Shown piece by piece: positions 28,231-37,200 of a stretch of DNA of 64,000 bases. How positions within the stretch are numbered: position 1 is the stretch's first letter; every line of letters starts with the position of its first letter. The stretch is from Phycisphaerales bacterium (GTDB lineage Bacteria > Planctomycetota > Phycisphaerae > Phycisphaerales > UBA1924): assembly GCA_020847535.1 (NCBI GenBank), contig JADLBU010000038.1, forward strand, positions 27,720-91,719. Reading direction: 5' to 3'. The notes under the pieces were generated by a model, which ran no database searches, had not been told where the DNA came from, and saw only the letters and a list, made by a program, of their open reading frames with translations. The position numbers were made by a program, and so were the translations under genes.

Positions 28231-29286
28231 GTGAACCTTCACGATATTCTCAGGGCCGCGATCGACGCCGATGCCTCCGACGTTCACCTGATCGCCGGGC
28301 AGGCCCCCGTCATGCGCGTCCATCAGGTCATGACCTACATGGAGTTCCCTGTCATCACCAAGGAGCAGGGGCGCAAGTACCTCGAGCAGATGGCTTCGGC
28401 CGAGGCCGTCGCCACCTTCGATCGCCAGAAGGACTCGGACTTCTCCTATCAGTTCGAATCGATCGCACGCTACCGCGTCAACGCCCACATGCAGCAGGGC
28501 AAGATCGGCATGGCGCTGCGAATGATCAAGACCAAGGTTCCGCCGCTCTCCAAGCTGAGCCTGCCGGAAGTGATCGCCCGCCTGACGTACCTCCCCCGCG
28601 GGCTGGTGCTGGTCACCGGTGACACCGGCTCGGGCAAGTCGACCACGCTGGCGGCGATGATCCAGGCGATGAACGAGCGCTACCGCAAGCACATCATCAC
28701 GCTGGAAGACCCCGTCGAATACATCTTCAAGTCCGACCAGTGCATCATCGAGCAGCGCGAGCTGGGTGCCGACATGCCCACGTTCTCCTCGGGCCTCAAG
28801 CACGCCCTGCGTCAGGATCCCGACATCATCCTGGTGGGCGAAATGCGAGACCTTGAGACGACATCGCTGGCGATCTCGGCCGCCGAGACGGGCCACCTGG
28901 TCCTCTCGACGCTGCACACCGTCAACGCCTCGCAGACGGTGGAGCGAATCATCGACATGTACCCGGGGGGGCAGCAGAACCAGATCCGCTCGATGCTCTC
29001 CAACACGCTCCAGGCGGTGATCAGCCAGACGCTTTTCAGCCGCATCGACCGGCCGGGCATGGTGCCGGCGGTCGAGGTGCTCCTATGCACCCCCGCCGTG
29101 CGAAACCTGATCCGCGAGAGCCGCACCTTCGAGATCCCCAACGTCATCGAGACCAACCGGGCGATCGGCATGTCCACGCTCGACTCCTCGATCGCCGAGC
29201 TCTACTTCAACGGCATGATCTCCCGCGAGGATGCGGTCGCATCGTCGGCATACCCCGACAAGCTGGAGCGGCAGCTTGCGGCCTAG
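28231..29286 (+). CDS. pilT: type IV pilus retraction ATPase PilT
   Basis: The 351-aa protein starts at GTG 28231 with CAGGAG upstream. It shows ASDVHLIAGQAPVMRV, Walker A GDTGSGKSTT (130-139), the Asp box ITLEDPVEYI, Walker B DIILVGEMRD and the His box GHLVLSTLHT. PilT disassembles pili at the base; the PilT/PilU subfamily is favoured by the short N-terminal domain. It is the only pilus ATPase in the window. Confidence 0.93.
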   Translation: MNLHDILRAAIDADASDVHLIAGQAPVMRVHQVMTYMEFPVITKEQGRKYLEQMASAEAVATFDRQKDSDFSYQFESIARYRVNAHMQQGKIGMALRMIKTKVPPLSKLSLPEVIARLTYLPRGLVLVTGDTGSGKSTTLAAMIQAMNERYRKHIITLEDPVEYIFKSDQCIIEQRELGADMPTFSSGLKHALRQDPDIILVGEMRDLETTSLAISAAETGHLVLSTLHTVNASQTVERIIDMYPGGQQNQIRSMLSNTLQAVISQTLFSRIDRPGMVPAVEVLLCTPAVRNLIRESRTFEIPNVIETNRAIGMSTLDSSIAELYFNGMISREDAVASSAYPDKLERQLAA

Positions 29287-29289
29287 GGC

Positions 29290-29446
29290 AGTGACAAAGT
29301 GACGTAGTGACGAAGTGAGAAGACACACGTGCCGCCGTCCGGCACTGGGCAAAGGAGTTCGGTGGTGACCTGAACGACGGGAAGGGCAATCGTGACCGGG
29401 TGTCTTTTCACTCCGTCACTTCGTCACTCCGTCACTCAGTCACTTC
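29290..29446. repeat. facing arrays of an AGTGACGA-type octamer
   Basis: Four octamers related to AGTGACGA lie at 29290-29321 and five complementary ones (GTCACTTC/GTCACTCC type) at 29407-29446, in opposite orientation and separated by 85 bases. They can pair as a long imperfect stem. The right array ends nine bases before the pilC ATG and replaces any ribosome binding site. The same octamer occurs inside uvrA at 46510-46549. Confidence 0.9.
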
Positions 29447-29455
29447 CTCCAATCC

Positions 29456-30682
29456 ATGGCCACCTACCGATACCAGGTCCGCAGCCCTCAGGGCCAGACC
29501 CAGACCGGGACGCTCGCGGCCGACAACGCCGCGACCGCCGCCGCGCTCCTGCGCAACCAGGGGATGCACGTCCTCTCCCTCTCTCCGGTGATCGGCGGCG
29601 TCGACGCCTCGGGTCTGCTGGAGAAGTTCCGGGAGATGAATGCCGGCAAGCCCAGCGAGAAGCACGTCCTCGATTTCACGACGCAGCTGGCGGTCATGAT
29701 CCGCGCCGGTATCAACCTCCGCGCTGCCCTCGAAGGGATCGCCGAGCAGACCGAGCACCGCGGCTTCCGCAAGATCATCAGCACCATCAAGAACGATGTC
29801 GAATCCGGCCGCCAGTTCTCCGAGGCGATCGCCAAGTACCCCAAGCTCTTCAACCCGCTGTACATCAACATGGTGCGGGCGTCGGAGGTCTCCGGCGCGT
29901 TCTCGAAGATGCTCGACCGGATCGCCGGCTACATCGCCCAGAGCATCGAGACCCGCAAGATGGTCGTCGGCGCGGCGATCTACCCCGGCATCATCGGCAC
30001 GCTCGCCGTCGGCGTCACGGTCTTCCTGCTCACCTTCGTGCTGCCGAAGTTCAAGGCGGTGTTCGAGGGCAAGGAGGATGTCCTGCCCTGGGCGACCACG
30101 TTCCTGATGAGCCTCTCGGAGAACGTCGTCAACTACTGGTACTACATCGTGGGTGCGGTGGCGCTGCTCGTCGGCGCCGCGTACGCGTTCACGCGGACCG
30201 AGGTCGGCTCGTTCTGGGTCGACCGCATGAAGCTGTCGATCCCGATCGTCAAGGCGATGTTCCGCTGTCTGTACATCAGCCGCTCGCTCCAGACGATGGG
30301 CCAACTCATCAACGCCGGCGTTCCCATGCTGGACACGCTGGCGATCACCGGGGACATCTCCGGCAACGCGATCTTCCGCGGCCTGTGGAGGCGAGTCTAC
30401 ACCAACGTGAAGCAGGGCAAGAAGATCACGCAGGCGCTCCTCAAGGACAGCACGCTCCCCCGTGCGGTCTCGCAGATGATCTCGGCGGGCGAAGAGTCCG
30501 GTAAGCTCGGGGAGGTGCTGGATGAGATCTCGACCTTCTACTCCCGAGAACTGAAGGACAAGATCAAGGCGGTTACCGGAATGATCGAGCCCATCATGAT
30601 CCTCGCCATGGGCACAGTCGTCGGCTTCATCGCGATGGCGATCATCCTCCCCATCTTCAAGATGAGTCAGATCGTCAAGTAA
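29456..30682 (+). CDS. pilC: type IV pilus platform protein PilC (GspF family)
   Basis: The 408-aa protein has the short N-terminal domain YRYQVRSPQGQTQTGTL, then two GspF domains (HVLDFTTQLAVMIRAGINLRAALEGI and CLYISRSLQTMGQLINAGVPMLDTL) and three membrane segments (about 176-200, 220-245, 375-402). It anchors PilB/PilT at the inner membrane. It is a second, distinct GspF paralogue beside the one at 19324. No ribosome binding site is visible, because the octamer array occupies that position. Confidence 0.92.
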   Translation: MATYRYQVRSPQGQTQTGTLAADNAATAAALLRNQGMHVLSLSPVIGGVDASGLLEKFREMNAGKPSEKHVLDFTTQLAVMIRAGINLRAALEGIAEQTEHRGFRKIISTIKNDVESGRQFSEAIAKYPKLFNPLYINMVRASEVSGAFSKMLDRIAGYIAQSIETRKMVVGAAIYPGIIGTLAVGVTVFLLTFVLPKFKAVFEGKEDVLPWATTFLMSLSENVVNYWYYIVGAVALLVGAAYAFTRTEVGSFWVDRMKLSIPIVKAMFRCLYISRSLQTMGQLINAGVPMLDTLAITGDISGNAIFRGLWRRVYTNVKQGKKITQALLKDSTLPRAVSQMISAGEESGKLGEVLDEISTFYSRELKDKIKAVTGMIEPIMILAMGTVVGFIAMAIILPIFKMSQIVK

Positions 30683-30756
30683 CCGATCTTGAACCCTGGA
30701 AGGCGCGCGCATCCCGAGGGTCCGGGAACACGCGGCCGACCGGGAGTCAGGGATCG

Positions 30757-31449
30757 ATGGTCCTATCCAACCACACGCAGCGTCCGACACGCCGGCCCAC
30801 GGGCGGCTCCCCTCGGGGGCGGGGCTTCACGCTCCTGGAGACTTCCCTGGCCCTGATCATCATCGGGGTGGGGGTGCTGGCCTTTGTCGAGGCCCAGCGT
30901 TCGTTCGCCGCGAACAACCAGTGGTCCAGCCACACCGCCCGCGCGATGTACCTGGCCAACGAGGTCCGGGAGATGTGCCGCCGTTTTCCCCGGCACGACC
31001 CGGTCACGGGGCTGTACTTCGAGACCGTCAACAACGACACGGTCCTGCGCGGCTGGGGCATGGAGAGCGGCGAATCCGGCGCTGAGGATTTCGACGACAT
31101 CGACGACCTCGATGGCGCCAGCTTCGGGGACAGCGGCATCTACGACGGCCCCATCGACTCCTACGGCCTGCTCATCCACGAGACCGATGTCCAAGGGGAG
31201 GAGGCCGTCGATGAGGAGGGCAACGCCCTGGGCCTCACCGGATGGTCCCAGTCTGTGATCGTCGAGAAGGTCGATCCGTTCAACTTCTCAACCGTGCGCG
31301 AGCACACGTTCAAGGAAGAGGCGCAGGGATCCTTCCCCGGAAGGGCGGTGGACAAGTACCCGCTGCGCGTCACGGTCACGGTCTTGTATCGCGGTCCGCT
31401 GGAAACCAGCGCGCAGGAGATCGCATCGGTGTCGTGGATCGTCCCGTAA
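30757..31449 (+). CDS. type IV prepilin-like protein (PilV type)
   Basis: The 230-aa protein carries GRG|FTLLETSLALIIIGVGVLAFVEAQ with Glu at +5. The domain after it is acidic (DFDDIDDLDGASFGD). It starts the second prepilin set (PilV-, PilX- and PilW-like) downstream of pilC. Confidence 0.78.
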   Translation: MVLSNHTQRPTRRPTGGSPRGRGFTLLETSLALIIIGVGVLAFVEAQRSFAANNQWSSHTARAMYLANEVREMCRRFPRHDPVTGLYFETVNNDTVLRGWGMESGESGAEDFDDIDDLDGASFGDSGIYDGPIDSYGLLIHETDVQGEEAVDEEGNALGLTGWSQSVIVEKVDPFNFSTVREHTFKEEAQGSFPGRAVDKYPLRVTVTVLYRGPLETSAQEIASVSWIVP

Positions 31450-31502
31450 GGGATCGCGAAGGTCGGTGTGTCGAGAATCTCAGCGGGGAATGGTCGGCGG
31501 CG

Positions 31503-34427
31503 ATGGAAGGAGCCTGGCAGGTGGGTACTCGTCGAGCACGTAAGCACGCACAGGCACGCACCGCGCGCAAGGCGCTGGCACAGGCCAGCCGCAAGCGCGG
31601 CGTCGCCTCCATCCTGGCGATGATGTTCCTGATCCTCTTCGGATCGCTCGCCACGGCGATGGCGATCGCCAGCAAGGGCAACATCCGAAACTCCGCGACC
31701 CACCTGCACGTCATGCGCGCTCTGGGCGCTGCCGAGACAGGCCTGCGCATCGGCCAGGCGCGGTTCGCGGAGGCCGCCGGTCGCTTCACGGTCTCTCACA
31801 GCCAGATCGACGCCGACTTCGGGGATGCGATCTGGAACGGGGATTGGAGCGATTCCAACGATCCGCCGGTCGCGGCATCACCCAGCGGCAACGCCGAGGC
31901 GAGCCTTCCCGACGGAATCGCCGAGGCGATCGCCAACCTGCACGCCGCCGATCAGAACATCCGCACCGACATGGGCATCGAGGCTCCGACCATCGGCGCC
32001 GCGGTCGCCGGCGCCGATGAGGATGTGTACGCCGCCGACGGCTGGGTCTTCACTCCCATCGTCTGGCTCGACTCCGACGGCGGCGGGGATACCGGCAGGC
32101 CCCTGGCCTTCTCGGTCATCTACGCCCCGCTCGCCAACGGCACCGATGTGCGCATCATCTCCACCGGCTACGACTTTGACTACCACGGCAGCCGCCCCAT
32201 CAGCCGCACGGTGATGCAGGACTTCCGCATGGTCAAGCGCGTCTCCAGCGCCGTCAACGCGCCGACACGGATCATGGTCGGAAAAAACGTGCAGATCGTC
32301 GGCGACATGGGCGCCCGCTACACGGATGTCACCCAGACCAACGGGGATCCCGTGGTGATGCGCTCGGATTTCTTCGGCCTCGACACCAATCTGGACAAGA
32401 AGCTCAACGACTTCTTCACGGCCCTGGTCGGCAAGGATGTGGACCGGGACAACCGCCTGCGCATCGGCCACTCCGTCGAGGGCATCAGCATCCCGGTTGA
32501 CAAGGATTACGACGGTGATGGCAACAAGGACGGCGCGTTCACAGACGCCACGGAGGATGGCTACCTGGACGAGTTCGACATCTTCCTCCGGCACTTCGAC
32601 AAGAACGCCGATGGCAAGGTCGTCCTCTCCAACGCCCTGAAGGCCGGCACCCCCGCGGCAACCGCCAACGCCGAGTTCGTCACCAGCGGCGGCGCTGTCA
32701 TCGACGATGACCTGGGCTACCTCCTGGACACCGCCAACCCCGACCGCAACCGCAACGAGTCCTACGGCTACGTCGATGTCAACGCCAACGGCAAGTGGGA
32801 TGAGGGCGAGCCGTTCATCGATCACGACGATGAGGCCAACACCAACCCCGATGTCATTCTTGGCTATCGCGACGGCGTCCTGGACAAGCGTGATCAGTAC
32901 GCCAAGGTCCGCGGCCGGCTCATCCTGAAAGTCACCGACACGGCCTGGACGGCCGCGCAGGGCTCCTACGACGCCCGCCTCCGCGGCGGCATCCGGCCCA
33001 AGGCCGGCCAGGCTCCGCGCACCTATAGCGCCGACAGCCAGGCCCTTCCCGAGGTCAGCGCTGCGGACTTTGCCGACTCCGATTCGGCCCTCAAGACCGC
33101 CGCGAACGGGGGTACGTTCTCGAGCCAGGTCGCCGCGCAGCTCGGCATCCCGGAGAGCTCGCTGGCGACCTATGTCGAGACCAAGTCCAGCACCTCCACC
33201 CAGCCGCGCTACGAGCGGGTCGATCCCGATGTCAACCTCGACGGCCGCCCCGACAACTGGAACACGGCGTACTTCGAGAAGATGCCCTACAACAGCCCGA
33301 GCTACTCGGACTACTACTACCGCCCCCTGTACCAGAACATGACGTTCAAGGATGTCCAGATCCCCATCGGGACCAACGCCCTCTTCAAGAACTGCACCTT
33401 CATCGGCGTCACCTATGTGCGCACCACCACGGCCAACAGCTTCGTGCTCTGGTCCGAATACGGCCGCATGGACATGGACACCGCCACCGGCAAGCCCAAG
33501 GCCAAGACCTCCCGCATCATCTACGGAGATGGCGCGGGCGAGACCAGCTATCCCACGATGCTCCCAAGCACCGCCAAGCCGCCCAACGCGATGATCCTGA
33601 TGGCCCTGGCGACCCCGATGGACAAGGCGGACATCCCCGACAACCAGAAGGGCTCGACCACCGGCTACGACAACCTCCCCGAACCCCTGATCATCGGCGG
33701 CAAGCGCATCGTCGACACCAAGCCCCTCTCCAACAACATCCGTTTCCACGACTGCCTCTTCGTCGGCTCGATCATCAGCGATACGCCCGGCGCCTACATG
33801 CAGGTCCGCAACAAGCTCCAGTTCACAGGCAAGTCGCGCTTCACGCAGAAGCACCCCGAATACCCCGACGATCCAGACCTGAACCCTCAGAGCGCCGACG
33901 TCGAGGAGATCGCCAAGAGCTCGATGATGCTCCCCAACTACTCCGTCGACATCGGCACCTTCAACAGCCCACCGGAGCAGAACGTCGCCCTCCAGGGCGC
34001 CATCATCGCGGGCGTCATGGATGTCCGCGGCAACACCAACATCGATGGTGCGCTCCTCCTGACGTTCAACCCCAAGGCCGGAGAGCTTCCGCTTGTCGAT
34101 GCCCTGGGCAACCCGGTCGGCAATCCCGCCGGCTTCAACACCTCGCTGGGCTACTTCGGCCCCGCCGATGGGGACAACGAATCCCTCGACCCGGCCACCC
34201 TGCCGGTCGTGGGCGGTGTCAAGATCGCCGGCTGGGACACCAACGGGGATGGGCTCGCCGATGTCGCCGCCGACCAGCCCCAGCCCTCGGGCTCGACGGC
34301 CGTCCCATTCCACGGCTACGGCCGCATCAACATCCGCTTCAACCCCGACATGGTCCTTCCCAACGGCATCAAGCTGCCCCTGAGGATCACACCGCTGTCG
34401 AGCTCGTACAAGGAGGGCAAGCTGTGA
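31503..34427 (+). CDS. 974-aa PilX-like pilus-associated protein with Asp-rich calcium-type loops
   Basis: The N-terminus (RKRGVASILAMMFLILFGSLATAMAIA) is a PilX-type helix with no Glu at +5, followed by a segment typical of PilX (RNSATHLHVMRALGAAETGLRIG). The remaining ~900 residues are unusual for this family and contain repeated DxNxDG-type loops, for example DYDGDGNKDG (about 336), DKNADGK (about 365), DVNANGKWDEGE (about 426), DVNLDGRPDN (about 576) and DTNGDGLAD (about 913), which resemble EF-hand or dockerin calcium sites. Parallel-beta-like stretches lie in the second half. It sits between PilV- and PilW-like genes and overlaps the latter (GTGA). Confidence 0.7.
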   Translation: MEGAWQVGTRRARKHAQARTARKALAQASRKRGVASILAMMFLILFGSLATAMAIASKGNIRNSATHLHVMRALGAAETGLRIGQARFAEAAGRFTVSHSQIDADFGDAIWNGDWSDSNDPPVAASPSGNAEASLPDGIAEAIANLHAADQNIRTDMGIEAPTIGAAVAGADEDVYAADGWVFTPIVWLDSDGGGDTGRPLAFSVIYAPLANGTDVRIISTGYDFDYHGSRPISRTVMQDFRMVKRVSSAVNAPTRIMVGKNVQIVGDMGARYTDVTQTNGDPVVMRSDFFGLDTNLDKKLNDFFTALVGKDVDRDNRLRIGHSVEGISIPVDKDYDGDGNKDGAFTDATEDGYLDEFDIFLRHFDKNADGKVVLSNALKAGTPAATANAEFVTSGGAVIDDDLGYLLDTANPDRNRNESYGYVDVNANGKWDEGEPFIDHDDEANTNPDVILGYRDGVLDKRDQYAKVRGRLILKVTDTAWTAAQGSYDARLRGGIRPKAGQAPRTYSADSQALPEVSAADFADSDSALKTAANGGTFSSQVAAQLGIPESSLATYVETKSSTSTQPRYERVDPDVNLDGRPDNWNTAYFEKMPYNSPSYSDYYYRPLYQNMTFKDVQIPIGTNALFKNCTFIGVTYVRTTTANSFVLWSEYGRMDMDTATGKPKAKTSRIIYGDGAGETSYPTMLPSTAKPPNAMILMALATPMDKADIPDNQKGSTTGYDNLPEPLIIGGKRIVDTKPLSNNIRFHDCLFVGSIISDTPGAYMQVRNKLQFTGKSRFTQKHPEYPDDPDLNPQSADVEEIAKSSMMLPNYSVDIGTFNSPPEQNVALQGAIIAGVMDVRGNTNIDGALLLTFNPKAGELPLVDALGNPVGNPAGFNTSLGYFGPADGDNESLDPATLPVVGGVKIAGWDTNGDGLADVAADQPQPSGSTAVPFHGYGRINIRFNPDMVLPNGIKLPLRITPLSSSYKEGKL

Positions 34428-35092
34428 GTATCTCCCGCCCGCTACCCCCACCACACCCTCCCAGCAGGCTCCCGTCAGCCAGGCAGCCCGTCCGCCGCGC
34501 CTTCAGCCTGATCGAGATGCTGGTCGCGCTCACCATCACCGCAACCCTGCTCACCGCGTCGCTCGCCGCCCTCGACGCCTCCTTCAAGGCCTACAAGCAC
34601 ACCACCGATTCGGTCTCAAGCCATGTCGTGTCGCGCATCGTGATGGGAAGATTGACGGCGATGATCCGCACGGGGGATGAGTTCGGCCCCTTCCCGCTGG
34701 ATGTGCTGAACACGGCGGAGAACCCGCTGGACTCGACCTTCATCGAGTTCACCGCGTGGCGCGATGAGGTCCTGGGCACGCACCGCATCGTCCGCATCGA
34801 GCGCCGGGACGCGACCAGCGAGGATCGCGGTCCCTTCGAGCTCTGGTACATGCAGGAGGACTACGAGGACGATGTCATGACCGCCGTCAGCGAATCCCCG
34901 CTGATCACCAACCTCCAGAGCGTCAACTTCCGCCTGGAATACGACATCGGCCCCCGGCTCACGCGGGCGACCATCGACATGATCGTCGAGCCCGATGATG
35001 AGCAGAGCGACCGCATCCACACCGACCTGGCCTCGGACAAGATCCGGCTGGTGACGTCGGTGGTGCCGCGGCGATTGGATGAGAGCGAGTAG
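34424..35092 (+). CDS. type IV prepilin-like protein (PilW/GspJ type)
   Basis: The 222-aa protein starts at GTG 34424 after a strong AAGGAGG. The prepilin site reads VRRA|FSLIEMLVALTITATLL, with Ala instead of Gly at -1 and Glu at +5. The following domain (FELWYMQEDYEDD, NFRLEYDIGPRL) fits PilW/GspJ-type minor pilins. It is the last gene of the pilus block. Confidence 0.75.
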   Translation: MSISRPLPPPHPPSRLPSARQPVRRAFSLIEMLVALTITATLLTASLAALDASFKAYKHTTDSVSSHVVSRIVMGRLTAMIRTGDEFGPFPLDVLNTAENPLDSTFIEFTAWRDEVLGTHRIVRIERRDATSEDRGPFELWYMQEDYEDDVMTAVSESPLITNLQSVNFRLEYDIGPRLTRATIDMIVEPDDEQSDRIHTDLASDKIRLVTSVVPRRLDESE

Positions 35093-35095
35093 CGC

Positions 35096-35188
35096 AGAGT
35101 TCCAGACAGCAGAACACCAGATGGCCAGATAAAGGCATTCAAGCCGCCATTTTCTGGACATCTGGCCCTCTGCAATCTGGCCATTTCT
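35096..35188. repeat. inverted pair of TCTGGCCA-type repeats
   Basis: The left arm (35096-35133, CCAGATGGCCAGAT core) faces the right arm (35151-35188), in which TCTGG-A/C units recur every 7-8 bases. The element fills the gap between the PilW-like gene and the convergent permease gene. Related sequence recurs at 36694-36733. Confidence 0.75.
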
Positions 35189-36524
35189 AATCGTGCCTCA
35201 GAGCCACGATCGGATCCTGCGCTGCCGCCTTCCGCGCCGGGTAGATCCCGAAGATCAGCCCGGTCGCGACCGCGACCCCGAACGAGAGCAGGATCGACCA
35301 CATCGTCACCGCCGTCGGCAGCGAGACATCCGTCGGGAACAGGCCCCCGATGAGCGGAAGCGTCGGCAGGCGGGGCACGATCCATCCGATGAACACGCTC
35401 GCGGCGATCCCCAGCGCAACCCCGATCACGCCCCCCATCGAGCTGAGCACACCCGTCTCGACGATGAACTGCATCAGGATGTTGCGGCGGGTCGCACCCA
35501 CCGCGCGGCGGATCCCGATTTCTCGCGTCCGCTCGGTCACGGTCGCGAGCATGATGTTCATGATCCCGATGCCGCCGACCAGGAGCGCCACGCCGGCGAT
35601 CGCACCGGATACGAGGTTGAACGTCAGCGCGGTTCGCCGCGCGTTCTCAAGCAGCTCGTAGGGCACGATCATCCCGATGTCGGTCATGCCGGGGTGCCGG
35701 ACTTCCATGATGCGCCGAAGCCGCTTGGAATCCAGCAGCACCCGATCGCGCTCCGGCACCGTCAGGTACACCTCGGAGATATGCACCTCGCTCGCCTGGA
35801 ACGATCCGGAGCTGAAGCGCCTCACCAGATCGCTGAATACCGCCCGTGCCGCCGAGATCGGCACGTGGACATCCAGGTTCAGATCCCGACCCACGAGCGC
35901 TGCCCCCGCCCCGCCCGAGAGACCCACCGGCGCCAGCACACCCACCACCGTGAACGGCTTGCTGTCGATCCGCAGCGTCTGGCCCACGGGGTCTTCCAGC
36001 GGGAAAAAGTCCTTGGCGACCTCACCGCCGATCACGCACACGGTTGCCGATTCATCCAGATCCGCCTGGCTCAGGTATCGCCCGCGCGCCACCCGCAGGT
36101 TGGCGACCTTGAGCAGCTCGGGCGTCGTCCCATAGGCCTGGCTCACCTTGCGCTTGTCATCCCGGAGGATCTGGCTGCCGACTTCCTTCAGCGGCACGAT
36201 GTGCTCGGCATCGGGGAAGTTCGTCAGGATGACATCGAAATCGTCACGCGTCACGCCGAAGCGGCTGATCCAGCTCTGGCGCTGCTGTGTGCTGCTGCTC
36301 TGGGTCTGCTGGTCGGCGGGCTTCTGGGAGCGCAGGATGATGTTCTTGGCGCCCAGGCGCTCGATCTTGGTCAGGGCATCGCGCTTGGCCCCCTCGCCGA
36401 GGCTCACCATCGTTATGACGGCTGCGACGCCCAGGATGATGCCCAGCGTCGTCAGGAACGCGCGCACCTTGTGCAGCCGCAGGTTCGTGAGCCCCAGCCG
36501 GATGATCTCGAGCAGGAACGACAT
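35187..36524 (-). CDS. ABC transporter permease, MacB/FtsX family
   Basis: The 445-aa protein has the MacB layout: N-terminal helix with LRLHKVRAFLTTLGIILGVAAVITMVSLGEGAK, a large periplasmic MacB domain (about 50-290), then a FtsX domain with three helices and the motif LLVGGIGIMNIMLATVTERTREIGIRRAVGATRRNI. It would pair with a separate ATPase, which is not in the window; its C-terminus ends at 35187. ATG 36524 has GAGG upstream; TTG 36527 would add one residue. Substrates in the family include peptides, lipoproteins and antibiotics. Confidence 0.88.
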   Translation of the reverse strand: MSFLLEIIRLGLTNLRLHKVRAFLTTLGIILGVAAVITMVSLGEGAKRDALTKIERLGAKNIILRSQKPADQQTQSSSTQQRQSWISRFGVTRDDFDVILTNFPDAEHIVPLKEVGSQILRDDKRKVSQAYGTTPELLKVANLRVARGRYLSQADLDESATVCVIGGEVAKDFFPLEDPVGQTLRIDSKPFTVVGVLAPVGLSGGAGAALVGRDLNLDVHVPISAARAVFSDLVRRFSSGSFQASEVHISEVYLTVPERDRVLLDSKRLRRIMEVRHPGMTDIGMIVPYELLENARRTALTFNLVSGAIAGVALLVGGIGIMNIMLATVTERTREIGIRRAVGATRRNILMQFIVETGVLSSMGGVIGVALGIAASVFIGWIVPRLPTLPLIGGLFPTDVSLPTAVTMWSILLSFGVAVATGLIFGIYPARKAAAQDPIVALRHD

Positions 36525-36693
36525 CAAAGCCCTCGGGCCGCGCAGGTTTTCACGCGGCCTTCATCCGATGTTCGCCCGTGGCTTCCCACTGCCATGAGCG
36601 GCGGAATCCTCAAGAAGTTACGCTGAACGGACGAAGTGTAGCGTGAGGCGGCCGCCGGGCGTCCGTATCTTCACTGGCGTCCTTCCCTGCCTC

Positions 36694-36733
36694 TACCTGG
36701 CCATCCGGCCCTCTGCCGATCTGGAGATTAGCC
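36694..36733. repeat. second copy of the TCTGGCCA-type repeat
   Basis: CTGGCCATCCGGCCCTCTG and a nearby CTGGAG-ATTAG segment match the right arm of the repeat at 35151-35188. The two copies flank the MacB-type permease gene. Confidence 0.6.
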
Positions 36734-37027
36734 ATCCCGCTCATCCTCGTCCAGACCGAGACCGAGAACACCCAGTCCAAGTGCTGGGACTACACGGTGC
36801 GCATCGAGCACACCTCATCCCCGGCGACCGAGCACCAGATCCGGCTCGCCTGGGTCGATCACGAGCACTGGTCCGGCGGACGGATCGCCCCCTCCAAGGT
36901 CATTGAGACCGTGATCGAGCACCTGATCTCCCACGGCATGGAAGCCCAGCTCCCGCCCAAATTCGACGCCGCCAAGGCGCGGCGATGGGTGCCGGGGATT
37001 GATCAGGAGCTCAAGCGGGCGATGTGA
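36734..37027 (+). CDS. hypothetical protein with doubtful start
   Basis: The frame is open from 36647 and encodes a protein-like sequence, PLILVQTETENTQSKCWDYTVRIEHTSS..., ending LKRAM. No ATG, GTG or TTG lies near the apparent beginning. The best-placed codon is ATC 36734, seven bases after GGAG; the first standard start is GTG 36797, which would cut the conserved-looking N-terminus. A CTG at 36713 is another option. It could be a point-mutated gene or use a rare start. I do not recognise the family. Confidence 0.45.
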   Translation: MPLILVQTETENTQSKCWDYTVRIEHTSSPATEHQIRLAWVDHEHWSGGRIAPSKVIETVIEHLISHGMEAQLPPKFDAAKARRWVPGIDQELKRAM

Positions 37028-37050
37028 TCGTGCTTTTCCTCCGAAGAGAG

Positions 37051-37101
37051 CCCCGAGCGCGAGCTCGGGCCATGGCCTGAGGTTGCGCTCAGGGTTCCCT
37101 T
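37051..37101. repeat. GAGCGCGAGCTCGGGCC palindromic repeat, copy 1
   Basis: CCCCGAGCGCGAGCTCGGGC is nearly self-complementary and is followed by CATGGCCTGAGGTTGCGCTCAGGG. The same core recurs at 38261-38290, so the two copies bracket the 345-aa gene. Confidence 0.75.
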
Positions 37102-37200
37102 CAGTTGCTCGAAAAGTTGTGATTGTCGGGGGGTGGAGTTGACTACTACCCGCCGTTACGCTGTCGGCATCACCCCGATTGCGACACAAAGGAGCAAGGC

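Noticed and set aside
28024..28917. N-terminal extension of the coiled-coil gene at 27520 back across pilT
   Set aside because: The extension is antisense to pilT and has no conserved sequence; the signal-anchor start at 27978 is natural.
29290..29446. CRISPR-like array
   Set aside because: Units are 8 bases without spacers and the two arrays face each other.
31878..34454. An 858-codon open frame antisense to the PilX-like gene
   Set aside because: Low-complexity Val/Asp/Gly/Ala-rich product, no start signals; the plus frame has a prepilin-like N-terminus and ribosome binding sites.
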